Positions 45,271 to 55,575 of a DNA stretch of 64,000 bases are shown here, piece by piece (the stretch's first letter is position 1; each line of letters begins with the position of its first letter). Under the pieces are notes generated by a model. The model made no database searches. It was not told the DNA's origin and saw only the letters and a list, made by a program, of their open reading frames with translations. Location of the stretch: assembly GCF_033958435.1 (NCBI RefSeq), contig NC_134138.1, positions 265,647,798 through 265,711,797 on the forward strand, written 5' to 3'. Source of the DNA: Carettochelys insculpta (lineage: Eukaryota > Chordata > Testudines > Carettochelyidae). Made by a program: the position numbers and the translations under genes.

Positions 45271-45645
45271 CAAAACAAAAAAGCAGTCAAGTACCACTTT
45301 AAAGACTAACAAAATAATTTATTAGGTGGGCTTTCGTGGGACAGACCCACTTCTTCAGACCATAGCCAGACCAGAACAGATTCAATATTTAAGACACAGA
45401 GAACCAATCTCTGTTCTCTGATTTGCTCACCTTGATAATTTTTTTTTCTGATTTATGATCTTCGATTACTGTTTGGGTTCTCTGTGCCTTAAATATTGAG
45501 TCTGTTCTGGTATGGCTATGGTCTGAAGAAGTGGGTCTGTCCCACAAAAGCTCACCTAATAAATTATTTTGTTAGTCTTTAATGTGCTACTTGACTGCTT
45601 TTTTGTTTTGATACTATACAGACTAACACAGCCCCTTCTCTCTTA
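45271..45645 (-). mobile_element. Penelope-end foldback inserted in a Penelope-like element, 14-base target duplication
   Basis: CAAATGAATAGGTT is present exactly at 45257-45270 and 45646-45659. The arms of about 140 bases begin CAAAACAAAAAAGCAGTCAA and end TTGACTGCTTTTTTGTTTTG, around a loop of about 60 AT-rich bases (45415-45475). The head is on the right only (GATACTATACAGACTAACAC), opposite to the 11290 copy, so this one points to the minus strand. The left arm (minus) has an intact hammerhead-like core at 45332-45358; the right arm has CTGAAGA at 45523 but its GAAA is mutated to AAAA. Confidence 0.85.
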
Positions 45646-45649
45646 CAAA

Positions 45650-46600
45650 TGAATAGGTTGTTTCTGTTTTTTTATCATTTTACTGTGTGAGTTCATTTGA
45701 CAGTGAAGCGATTGTCTGATTTCTCCTGCATAGTCGCTGAGGAATTCATTTCTTTGCATGAGGTGTACTGCATGTTGTGATAAGCATGTGTAGGCCCCAT
45801 GGATCTTGAAACGTATGTTGTGGGCAGTGGTGATCATTCTAGCAGTGGAGATGTGTCTACAGGTTTTGCCTCTGTTCTTGCAGGGTCTGTTACCACTTTG
45901 AGTTGGTGTATCTTAATCTATGGGGAGCTTGCTTCTGATGTGGTTAGAGTGTCTGGAGGGTTGTTTGAAGATCAGAAGAGAGGATTTAGCAAAGGTTTCT
46001 TTCAGGATATGGCCTCACTGAATATGGGTTTTAATTCTTTGATGCCTCATTTGGGTTCCAGTATAAGGTGGAATGGGACAGTTGGGGTGTGCAGTTCGAG
46101 AGGGATTTATTTCTGTATTGAAGCAGATTCTCTTGGGTGGCCCATTGCATGATGTGATCTACTTCTCTGTTGAAATGCCCTTGTTTGGTGAAAGCAGTTG
46201 TAAGTGTGTCTAAATGTATATGCCAGACTTGCTCTCAGATCATATTCTGTGGTATCTGAGTGCCTGGCTGCAAATAACAGATCTGTTAGTGGTTTTTGGA
46301 TGATTGTTGTGTCTGTGAAATAGGTGTAGCGATCTGTATGTTTTTTGCATATAGTTGCCATGGAGTTCCAATGATGAAGCTGGTTGTGGTATTCAGGAAA
46401 TCGATGCTGGTGTGGAAGTGTTCTAGAGACAGTTTAATAGCTATATGATAGTTGCTGAAGTTGTGGTGGAGATTTATGAGGGACCTTGTCCATTCAGGGT
46501 AAAAATGTCATCAGAGTACCTCAGATATGTCATTGGCTTTATGATGCATTTGTCCTGAAATTCTTCGTCAAGATGTACCTTGGAGAGTTTGACATGACTG
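45650..46600 (-). pseudogene. Penelope reverse transcriptase end and GIY-YIG endonuclease, broken
   Basis: Minus-strand peptides in order: YLRYSDDIFTL near 46515 (an RT active-site-like Y-DD box, with the usual YIDDIF changed to YSDDIF), KTYRSLHLFHRHNN, AYTFRHTYNCFHQTRAFQQR, then HISTARMITTAHNIRFKIHG, and the endonuclease stretch YAGEIRQSLHCQMNSHSKMI (usual form YVGET..SLR-RMN-H). After the foldback the frame resumes with TLHKMIIL and LKIRGMLN-like sequence to about 45050. Several stops and frameshifts; inactive. Confidence 0.65.
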
Positions 46601-46977
46601 TTCCTATCATTTAGACAAAGGGTTTAGCGTTGCATGTAGATTCATTACAGGTGAGGATGAAAGGATGAACTTTTAGTGGATGTTCTTTTAATGCAGTTGA
46701 CCTGTTCTAGTCATTCATCAAAGTATAGACAAAATCTGAAAGTGGGCAGTTAGAATCTTTCCTTTGTAATAAAAGTATGTAATTGAAATGTATTCAAATA
46801 TGTATTTAAAAAAGAATCCTAATAAGTTCATCAATGGATTGGTGCAATATGAAATTTTGTGCTTAGGATATTAAAAAAAAATAGCTATAGTTGAGTGGTG
46901 TGAAACAGAAGTTCTTTTATGCAACAGTTGGGAAATTTATATTAAGGTATGCTATAATGCCTGGCTAAATAACATTG

Positions 46978-47215
46978 GCTATGTCTACACTAGCCCAAAA
47001 CTTTGAAATGGCCATGCAAATGGCCATTTCAAAGTTTGCTAATGAAGTGCTGAAATACATATTCAGTGCCTCATTAGCATGGCAGCAGCCGCGGCACTTC
47101 GAAATTGATGCAGCTCACTGCTGCACAGATCATCCATCATGAATCTTTGTTACAACTGCTGCTATGCTAACTTCAGCTGTCAAACAACTTGTCTACATTA
47201 GCGCATTTGACTTTG
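46978..47215. mobile_element. Partial copy of the palindromic MITE
   Basis: GGCTATGTCTACACTAGCCC, GAAATGGCCATGCAAATGGC and GCCTCATTAGCATGGCAGCA follow the left half of 6836-7247. Similarity fades after about 47130; TGTCTACATTAGCG at 47192 may be a degraded right end. Confidence 0.6.
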
Positions 47216-48886
47216 CTAACCGTATTGTTAACCCCCTACCAGGCCAGTAAAACACCTTCATCTAAACACAGGTTCTTGCAACTGTGCACAGGTTTTCATA
47301 GTTGGCTTGCTTTGAGAAAGTCTTGTTGAACAGCAAGCAAGAGCACTGCTGTTCAAGAGCTCAATCAGCGCTCTCAGTGTAATCTGTCCACTGCTTCTGT
47401 CTCCTCTTTGGTGACAGTTCTTGCAGCTGAGAGCTCTGTCTTTATTACATGTCTAGCTGTTCTGCCCTGGCTGCATGTAGGCCAGAGAGCAACCACCTGC
47501 CCCTATACTGATTAACAATTCAGGGGTCATCTAAATATCAATAAACTTACTTTAAACTATTAAATTTATGTTTTAAACGTTCCATCATTAATACACATAA
47601 TTTCAGAAGTTTTTAAATGTTTGTTCCTTTTTGGAAATACTTTACAGTATTTTCTATTGGAATATTTTTAACAGTGAGAATACAGGCCTTTTTTTTCTTT
47701 GTTTTGTTCCCTAGTTTGTGATGGGGGAGAAGGGGTGTTGGTTGTTTGTGTTTTAAAGGCAGAGTGATTGGGGTAGTGCTAAAAGGTCTGTTTTTAAAGT
47801 ACTCTGCAGGTGTAAAATGTGTGTTTAATTTGCTATGTGCTTCCTCAGGCAGCTTCCATAGAAGCACATCTTTTTTTTCTTTCCTCTCTCTGATCCCTGA
47901 TATCCCAGGGAAGGGAGGATTTAACAGCAGAAGATACAGTTCAATCACTGCCCTCCCACAAAGAAGTCTTTTGTCAGCACCTTCCAAGCAATCATCCTTT
48001 TCTTCCTTCTCCATGCTATGTGGTGCAACCCCCAAAGGGCCCGCTAGTCCAGATGTGACATGGGGGACAGGGAGAACTGGGTTTGACTGCAGGAATTCCC
48101 CAGTAGGCCTGTTTGTCTCTACCTATGGCCCTCAAGACACCTTTCTCTGCATCTCGGGAGCACACACAAGAGAAGAAAACTCAGCATAATTTGAAAACAA
48201 CTGTGAGAAACAACGAATATATAGAAAAATAGGAAGCTACCTGGCATTATAACAGTGCTGTTGGTAATGCATTAACTAAAGAGTTGTGTGTGATAAATTC
48301 TGTCAAAACTTCATTGTTTGTTTAAGGAGTGACTAGTCTGTTCTGCTAAAGGCAGGAGTAAAAGCAGCTCTCTGTAGGGAGAGAGTTTCAAGCCGTGGTA
48401 GATCAAAATGCTTCACTAATGGATCTTAAAGATTTGCCTATATGAAAACTTTCCAGTGAACTTTATAATCTTGTAAAACCTAAAATCTGTCTTTTCAACA
48501 TCAAGTGCAATCAGAAATGTAGGAGGAGAACACAATGAACCTGATCAACAACTATATTATGAAATTGGATGATTCCAGTGACTTCTGCCTCCCCAACTTG
48601 CAAATTGTTCAATTTAACCTAACAAGCATTATATAAAGCTTATTGATAACAATAGCTTGCATCCATATTTAAGCTATAGCTTCTGTCTGTGCTAGGCAAA
48701 AGGGCATTACTGTCTATTTATTTTTATTTGACTTACAGAAACCCCAACCAGAATAGTGGACCACTGTGCTTAGGCATTCTGTAAACATACAGTAGAAGAG
48801 TCCCTGCACCCGACAGTGTGCTCTCCTCCATTGCTTGCATCCCGCCTTTGACTTCAGCAGGCCTGTCCTTCAAATTAGGGGAAGTA
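47216..48886. other. Long intronic stretch, nothing recognised
   Basis: 1.7 kb without a recognisable transposon end or exon. ORFs of 140 and 147 codons overlap on opposite strands at 47613-48189 and show no domain. Confidence 0.5.
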
Positions 48887-49265
48887 CAGTAGAAACTCAA
48901 ACTTACAGACATCTCAGGAATGGAGGTTGTCTGGAACTCTGAAATGTTCATAACTCCGAACAAACTGCCATTCAGACTCCAGCTCTGACAGCTGACTCTC
49001 TAGGCCAGCCTCCAGCAACAGCTGAACTCCCTCATCAGTGCAGAAAGCTTTCTTGCAGGCAGTTTCTTTCCCTGAGTCAGGTTGAGTTTGCAAGCTTGTC
49101 CAACTCCTCTGTGTGGGATTGGGGGTTTAGCGGTGGGTGTGCGGATGGGGGGGAGGGAGGGAGGGAAGTGGTTCCTGCTTTGGCAGCCCAAGCATCTTCA
49201 CCTCCTAGCTGTGAGTCGTTGTCCCATGTGGGAAATCAGGTGGGGACAGGCAGCCTACATGTGGC
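48887..49265. mobile_element. TA-flanked DNA transposon, left end
   Basis: TA 48885 is followed by CAGTAGAAACTCAAACTTAC, then CAGGAATGGAGGTTGTCTGG and GTTCATAACTCCGAAC, an inner inverted motif. This resembles a common Tigger-like MITE. The right end is not identified; a G-rich patch at 49146-49170 lies within. Confidence 0.45.
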
Positions 49266-49277
49266 AACTTTAATATA

Positions 49278-49480
49278 ATATCAGAAAGATAGCTGAGTTA
49301 ATCTGTATTTTCAAAAACAATAAGAAGTCCTGTGGTACCTTGTAGACTAACAGATATTTTGGAGCATAAGCTCCTGTGGGCAATCTTTCCATGCATCTAC
49401 TGAAGCGGGTCTTTGCCCACAAAAGCTTATGCTCCAAAATATCTGTTAGTCTATGAGGTGACACAGGACTTCTTGTTGTT
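49278..49480 (+). mobile_element. Penelope-end foldback with exact 12-base target duplication
   Basis: AACTTTAATATA occurs at 49266-49277 and 49481-49492. The head ATATCAGAAAGATAGCTGAG is on the left. The arms of about 90 bases are AATAAGAAGTCCTGTGGTAC ... TTTGGAGCATAAGCTCCTG and its inverse GCTTATGCTCCAAAATATCT ... ACACAGGACTTCTTGTTGTT, with almost no loop. It is effectively a Penelope element reduced to its two ends. The hammerhead-like cores have decayed. Confidence 0.85.
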
Positions 49481-50054
49481 AACTTTAATATAGGCACTCT
49501 CAGTATAGCATATATTTTTTTGTCTCCACTGCTGCCCGACAATAAAAACTAGAAGATTACACATATGGAGATTTATTACTGGAAAAGGTTATTTAGGTTC
49601 CAAAGTCAGATACTTGAAAATTCCGAAATGCTGGATTTGATTGTCATGCAACCTCAGTTTGTCCCCTTTATGTGCGTACAAGATGATAGTCTTTAATTAC
49701 ATCATCATGGTCTATTAGAGAATTGTTCTGAAAGCAACAAAATAAAGTAAATAAAGATAGGTTCTTGGGAAGGAGAAATCAAATACACAATTACAAAATT
49801 GGGAATATGTGGGTAGGCAGCACTACTGTGGAAAAGGAGCTGGGTATTTATAGTTACATATGAGTCATCAGTCTGAAGAAATTTCAGGAAGGGTAGTACC
49901 ATCTTGGGATGTATTAACAGAATCACCATATGGGAGGCTTGGGAGTAATGACCTGCTCTACTGGGCACTAGTGAAGCCTCACCTGGAGTACTTTGTTCAG
50001 TCCTGGGAAACACGCTTTTAGGAGATCTAAGGACATGGGGGAGAGAGTCTAGAA

Positions 50055-51314
50055 CAGGGGTGGGCAAAATATGGCCAGTGGGCTGGATTCTGCCTGTCAA
50101 GCCACCTGATCTGGCCTAGAGGCAGCCTCAGGCAGGCTCTCTGATTTCCACATCCTGCATGCAGCTCAAAGTGGCACTACTGTGCGGTCCATGTGTTCTC
50201 TGCAAGCTGCACGATGATGGGGTGCAGGGGTGATAGAATGTTAGGGCTGGAAGGGACCTCAGGAGGTCATCTAGTCTTGCCCCCTGCCTAAAGCAGGATC
50301 AACTCCAACTAAATCATCCCAGCCATGACTATGTCAAGCTGGGACTTAAAAACCTTTAGGAATGGAGATTCTATGACCATTCCCGTGCTTCACCACCTTC
50401 CTCGTGAAATAGTTTTCCCTAATATCCAACCTACACCTCTCTGTAACTTCAGACCATTGCTCCTTGTTGTGCCATCTGTCACTGCTGACAACAGTCTCTC
50501 TCAATTCTCTTTAGAGCCCCCTTTCAGGAAGCTGAAGGATGCTATCAAATCATTCCTCAGTCTTCTCTTCTGCAAACTAAATGAGCCCAAATCCCTTAGC
50601 GTCTCCTCATAGGGTATGTGTCCAGCCCCTTAATCATTTTCGTTGCCTTCCACTGAAGCCTCTCAAATGCGTCCACATCCTTTATTGTTTTTTTTTTCCA
50701 CTGGGATGGTCCAAAAGTGGATGCAGTACCAAGTAGAGAGGAATAATAACTTCTCTGTGGGACTTGGGCTGCACGGAGAACACATGGCCCCCATAGTTTG
50801 ATGCTTTAAGCAGCATGTGGGTGTCGTGGAAAGCAGGGCGCCTGATTAATGATCCTATCAGGCTGCTGGCAGGGAACCCTCTAGGTAAACACCTTCGGGC
50901 TAGAGCCTACACTTGACAATGCAGTCCCTCCCTCCAGCCCTCTGTTCCCCCTCCTGCATCTCTCCCCCAGGTCACAACCCAAACCTTCTTCACCCCCACT
51001 CTTGGACCCCTACTTCCTCACAGACCCTGCATTCCAATCCCTTGCCCTAGGTCACAACCCAAACAGCCTGCACCACCTCCTGCACTTCTGTCCCAGCTCA
51101 CAACCCCCTCTCAAATCCTGCACCCATATGCGTAAAGCCTCCCAGACCTCGTACCCCCTCCTGCATCACAATCCCCTACCCAGAGCTCCTTTCTGAAGTC
51201 AGCCTCTATTCTGGACTCCTCACCTCCTCCATTAAGGTCATGGAAGAGTTCAGCCCTTTATCACTTAGTAAATATTTGGAGTGGCTCCCCAGCAAATATT
51301 ATTGCCTTCACCTG
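50055..51314. mobile_element. hAT non-autonomous transposon carrying a CR1
   Basis: CAGGGGTGGGCAAAATATGG starts at 50055; the right end reads TATTGCCTTCACCTG to 51314. The flanks GTCTAGAA (50047-50054) and CTCTAGAG (51315-51322) agree at 6 of 8. A minus-strand CR1 lies inside. The remaining interior is C-rich and non-coding. Confidence 0.65.
50232..50760 (-). mobile_element. CR1 LINE, minus strand, inside the hAT
   Basis: AGAATGTTAGGGCTGGAAGG and GACCTCAGGAGGTCATCTAG are the reversed 3' end. The reversed coding part follows (GCAAACTAAATGAGCCCAAA, CCCCTTAATCATTTTCGTTG) to about 50760. It is a different CR1 subfamily from the copies at 13838 and 33367. Confidence 0.8.
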
Positions 51315-52035
51315 CTCTAGAGGAAAGAGCAAAAATGATAGAAGATTTAGGAAACCTGAGCTATGAGGAAAAGTTTTAAAAAGCCTGAGCATGTTTAGTT
51401 CTGAAAAAGAGGACTGTGTGGGGACTGATAACACACATGAAGATCTGTTAAGGGCTGTCACATGGGAGCTGCACAGGAATTTAAATTTGACTGTTTGTTG
51501 TGGCGGGTGGGGGGGGAGGCACAGAAGCTCTTTCTCCCTTCCTGGCCAGGCCCCAGACGGAGCTCGATCTTCCCTCCACCTGGCCCTGGCCCAGTCTTGC
51601 CTCCTTCCACACTGCCCCAGCCCAGATTTTGGCTTGGGAGGAGCTTGATCTTCCCCTCGTCTGCTGCCCTTTGGGCCAGAGAAATTCAGTTCCCATGGGG
51701 ATACTAGGGAGGCCCACGCCACCTGCTCCCGCATCCCATGCACCCTCTGGGGCATTACAAAGAGAAGGATGGATAAGGGTTTTCCATGTCCCTGCCTGTA
51801 GAACTAGAAGTAATGCGGATAAGCTGCATCAGATTTAGGTTAGCTACTAGGAAAACTTTCAAACTATGCATGTCATTAAGTTCTGAACTTTCAAAGGAGA
51901 TTGTGGAATATCCATCACTGTAGACTTTTAAGAATAGGTTGGACAAACACCTGTCAGTGACGATCTAGGTTTACTTGGTCCTACTGTGTTGCTGGGCTTG
52001 ATGACCTCTTGAGGACCCTTTCAGACCCACGTGTT

Positions 52036-52602
52036 ATTTTTCATGAGATCACTGTCTTATTCGGTTCCACATATAGATATACAAGGGGACAGAATTAAAG
52101 CTGCCTGGGCAACTGTAACTCTGGCATTTCCTAACATTCAGTCACTTGATTTTAATATGTAAGTAGTGTTCTTTTAACATAGATTTGTGTGTCATAAAAT
52201 GGTTTACCAATCCATGCTCAGCAGTTTCCCCCTGCTTAGGTGAAACAAATCTTTGTTGCTTGTGTATCAACACCAAATATGAAAAAGCTGTCTGTTAGAG
52301 AGTACATATTTTTATATATAAACCAAGTAAGTTTGTGACGCAAGTTTTTGAGAAATGGTGACTGTGGACTCCCATTATGTCATTTTAAACCATTATCCAG
52401 ACTTGAAGCAGATATTAAAGTTCTCACTTTAGGTAGGTGTGAAGAGGAATGTTACCCCCCTACTTTAGTGTTTTTTTCCCAATAAAGTTGTTACTCAAAC
52501 TAACCTATTCAAAATATTTAGTTAAAGAGGAAAATGTGAAGAGTGACTTCTTTTTATAGCCACACAAATGGAATCTTAGCAATCTTCTTTCTTGTCAAAC
52601 AG
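52036..52602. other. End of intron 2, nothing recognised
   Basis: Unique-looking AT-rich sequence leading to the exon 3 acceptor. Confidence 0.5.
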
Positions 52603-52741
52603 AAGTCAAAGAGCAATTTGCAGAAGAGGAGGCCCAAACTGAAGTGGACAGTAACAAGAAGCTAACACCAGTTCTTCAGCGCTCAGTGTCTGAGGAGTCT
52701 GCAAGCTCCACTGCCTCAGTTGGTGTTGAAGCCAAAACCAG
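52603..52741 (+). CDS. KMT2C: KMT2C (MLL3) exon 3
   Basis: A 139-base exon sits between an AG acceptor and the donor GTTAGT. With the last base of exon 2 it gives 46 codons and two bases. The peptide runs from EVKEQFAEEEAQTEVDS through QRSVSEESASS to SVGVEAK. This matches my recollection of KMT2C just before its first extended PHD finger, the cysteine-rich part of which would begin in the next exon. The final split codon (AG plus one base) would give Ser or Arg. There is no stop or frameshift, in contrast to all surrounding open frames. Neighbouring sequence is intronic: unique for about 500 bases upstream and 280 bases downstream, then a hAT transposon. Exon boundaries are confident; the symbol rests on recall. 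Confidence 0.92.
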
Positions 52742-53255
52742 GTTAGTGAGACAAATGAGTGCTGAGTCAGTGGTGGGGGAAGGGGCCCAGCCTTGAATCA
52801 AAGTGCAGAGAATGCTGGGAGAACAGGCTTGGGACAGCACTGATGCTTTGAAGCATTAGCAGCAACCTTGTAGGCAGCTGTTATTTTTGTAATTGATGGT
52901 TTAATTAGCCTGCAGGGAATCTGGGGAAAAAGCACATTTAAGTGTCATTCTCAGTTATCATGTTACCCAGGAAAATGTCAGAATTGCAAAATATTAAGTA
53001 TTTCATGTAAATGTTTAGGACAGTGGTTCCCAAACTTTTTAGCATCATGCCCCCCTTTTGATTTTTGAGAACCCCCCCACCTCTTCTTTACCATCATCCA
53101 ACCCCCCTTAATAAAAAAAAAATCAATTCATAATTTAAAATAAGCACAAAAACTTGATATAAAGATGTTATTTAAAATTAAAAATAAGCACAAATAGATT
53201 TTCTTGGCCCAAAAATTTAATAAAAATGTAATTTAACAGCAGAAACAAAATGAAT

Positions 53256-53600
53256 TTAGGGTGAAGGATGCAACTGCATTTTCTTATTAATCTGGGAAAT
53301 ACTAGGTTTGAAAGATGAAAGTGCACAACGCAAATCGTTTCTGACATCCAGTCAGTTTTTGTTTTGTTTTTAATGTGACTAACCTTGAAAAGCTTTTTTC
53401 ACAGAGATACATTGACAAAAATGAAGGAATAATACATAGTGGTTTTATCAACTTCTAAGTAAGCTTGAATTTTCAAAATTCTTTTGCATTTGAATCATAT
53501 TTTATTTCAAGTGCTTGTTCTTGCAATATTTCTGGCAATCTATTGACATCAACACTGAATGGATTGTGTACTAATTATTGAATGAGGTTGCCAAAAAAGT
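53256..53600 (-). pseudogene. hAT transposase C-terminal domain (ZBED/SCAND3 type), broken
   Basis: Minus-strand peptides: NPFSVDVNRLPEILQEQALE, then SMYLCEKSFSRLVTLKTKQK, then after a frameshift DVRNDLRCALSSFKPSISQI and a short tail to a stop at 53256. The YLCE-FS-L--IKTK and ND-R-ALSS motifs are those of the hAT C-terminal dimerisation domain as kept in ZBED5/SCAND3-like proteins. Stops occur upstream. The N-terminal BED finger and DDE catalytic region are not seen. Confidence 0.7.
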
Positions 53601-53814
53601 TGTCTGGAAAATAGTGGATAGGAGACTCAGTGGAGCCTGGTGCCCAGCCCCCGAGCAGCGCGCCAACTGCTGGAACCTTAGTGGCACCCCCTCCACACTG
53701 GGCCCCCTTAACTGCTGCCAGGCCTTGACCCCTGCTGGGCTGACAACAGCCCAGCCACTGGCTACGAAGGCTGGTTCTGCTACCTGCACAAATTTCTCAT
53801 CCCTTCCACACTCA

Positions 53815-54742
53815 GAGACACTCACACCTTTACCCAATCTGTAGGGCTTAGGGTGTGACCCTGTTAATTTAAACTCGCACCCTTACCCAATTCCTAGGGC
53901 TCAGGGCATAATTCAAGTATGCAAGATCTGTGCCACTGAAAAAGCCTTACACAGTAATATTCTTATTCTCTATTTATTTACAATTACCAAGAAAGCAGAA
54001 TACATACTAAGCACACAGTATCATGCTCACCAATCCTGATAAGGCAGGCAGGCTTCCATTGTTGGGACAGACAGAGTGGCTGTCTGGATGCTGGTTGCTG
54101 CACCTCAGGGTCTTGGCGGGTGGGTGGGTGGGTGAGTCCTCCTTAAGGTGTTCCTTCTTCCCTCCTGCTTGATATCCTGTTCTTCTTTTCTTTTCCTTTT
54201 TCCTCCTTGGACCCCAGTGTTAAGTAGTGAAACTTGAGTCCTGCTTAGCTATACCTTGACCAATTATTTGAGTACAGTTTTACTAACCAATCATAACTTA
54301 CGGTAACAGAATTACGTAACCAATCATAACACACCACCTTAACTGATTTACACCTAACAAAATTAATTATACAGCAGATGGGAGCAATTACAAACTGGAC
54401 AGCAATTATACAGAAAAGACTAGAAAAGTGAAGACAATCATCAGAGAATGGTGGTTCCACAGCCTCAGCTATTGATATGTTGTTGCCTGCCAGACGAAAT
54501 GCTATTAACTAAGTTTTCTGTACCCATCTTGAGATCTGTTTTAATGATGGGTGGCTTTAGGATGTGGTCGTCGTCTTAACAGCCTGATGTGACACTTTTG
54601 TACTGGAATGTAGATGAAATGTGTGTGTGACTTGTAGCTTCACAGTTAATGACTGCTATTCTTTAGTCTGGGCTGCAGACAAGCTATAGGCCTCTCAATA
54701 TGGCTAGAGAAAGCATATTGGTTATACTGTTACAGTTCCAGC
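53815..54742 (-). repeat. Possible solo LTR
   Basis: A 0.9-kb block different in composition from the surrounding hAT has ends TG (53840) and CA (54737), and two near-copies of CCCTTACCCAATtCCTAGGGCTCAGGG-like sequence at 53830-53910. The flanking bases do not match, no coding retrovirus or Gypsy sequence adjoins, and the interpretation is weak. Confidence 0.25.
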
Positions 54743-55575
54743 CCCAAGTTGGACCTGGCCCTGGCCCCGGTCCCATGAGGCTCAGCCTGAGTCCTGCAGA
54801 GACCAGCTGAAGCCCTGCCCAGGGTACCAGACACTGTGCTGGCCCCATCCCAGCCTGGAGGCTGACTGTGGACTGGCCAAGCTAAAGGCACAGCCCCAAT
54901 CTTTTGGATGCCTGGTACAACTCCAGCTGGACAGCTGCCTGAGCCCTGTGCCAGCTACCAGAGCTACCCACACCAGCCGCCCACCCACCCAACCCCTTCA
55001 CTGCCAGAGCCACACACCCACCTGCCTGCCAGATATCAGGGTAACTGCCTGGCTGCCAGCCACCTGAGTTGCTCACCCAAGCTGTGGGTCAGCCACCTGA
55101 GCCCCGCGCTTCGAGGGCCGGCCGCTTGCCCGCCAGCCAGCCAAAGCAACTCGAGCTGGGGCCAGCAACCTGAGCCCCATGTGTCACCCACTCAAGCCTC
55201 TACCCTCCCCCAAAGCAAGGCAGCACCAGCCTCCCGCTCTTACCGCCTCTCCCTCCCTTTCCTCTGAGCCAGACTCCCCCCAGCCATTCATCTCACCCCA
55301 TCCGTCCTCCTCCTGGTCCTCCTTCCCCCCTACAACCCTCACTCCTTTGCAGGAGGCACCTAGCTCCACTTGGGTATTCACTGGCTTGTCTGTTTTTTAT
55401 AGCAGCTGTGCCAGGTCACCCATGTAAAATGACAGGGGCTGAGAGCTGGAAGCAAAGGCCGTCTCTTCCTTGGAGTGGGGGAAATGATGGGAGGGGGGTT
55501 GGATCGCCTCGTGCCCCCCCCCACAAATTTCTTCATGCCCTCCCGCCCCCCAGTTTGGGAAACCATGGGTTAGGG

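Larger units (their letters stand above)
44840..46740 (-). mobile_element. Penelope-like element, second family, minus strand
   Basis: Read on the minus strand it has the end of the RT, then the endonuclease, then a 3' region (TTTGTTGGTGAGAGAGACAG, CTGAGCTGGAAAAGGTATTG on the plus strand). It is interrupted by the foldback at 45271-45645. It differs from the family at 19.3, 36.0 and 43.0 kb. All frames contain stops. Confidence 0.7.
49755..52035 (+). mobile_element. CR1 LINE (old), split by hAT
   Basis: Three pieces in order belong to one diverged CR1: 49755-50054, 51315-51475 (GAGCAAAAATGATAGAAGAT ... GAGCTATGAGGAAAAGTTTT) and 51795-52035, ending GCTGGGCTTGATGACCTCTT near the usual CR1 terminus. 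A hAT at 50055-51314 splits it. The GC-rich part 51480-51790 does not look like CR1 and may be another insertion. Confidence 0.65.
35373..52602 (+). other. KMT2C: KMT2C intron 2
   Basis: The intron begins with GTAAAG and ends in TTTCTTGTCAAACAG. It is phase 1: one base of a GAA codon on the left and two on the right. It is about 17.2 kb long and made mostly of Penelope-like, CR1, hAT and MITE insertions on both strands. Confidence 0.85.
53021..55567. mobile_element. hAT transposon, 2.5 kb, with transposase remnant
   Basis: The left end CAGTGGTTCCCAAACTTTTT and right end AGTTTGGGAAACCATG are inverted. The flanks GTTTAGGA (53013-53020) and GGTTAGGG (55568-55575) agree at 6 of 8. The left half codes for the C-terminus of a hAT transposase on the minus strand. 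A possible LTR lies at 53815-54742 and a C-rich region at 54745-55540. Confidence 0.7.

Noticed and set aside
47613..48189. Overlapping 140 and 147 codon ORFs as genes
   Set aside because: Opposite-strand overlap in ordinary intronic sequence without recognisable domains or exon boundaries.
53256..53600. A domesticated ZBED/SCAND3 gene
   Set aside because: Stops and a frameshift in the C-terminal domain, missing BED and catalytic parts, and flanking hAT ends.
53815..54742. An endogenous retrovirus
   Set aside because: Only a possible solo LTR with unmatched flanks; no gag, pol or env sequence was seen, so it is kept only as a low-confidence repeat.
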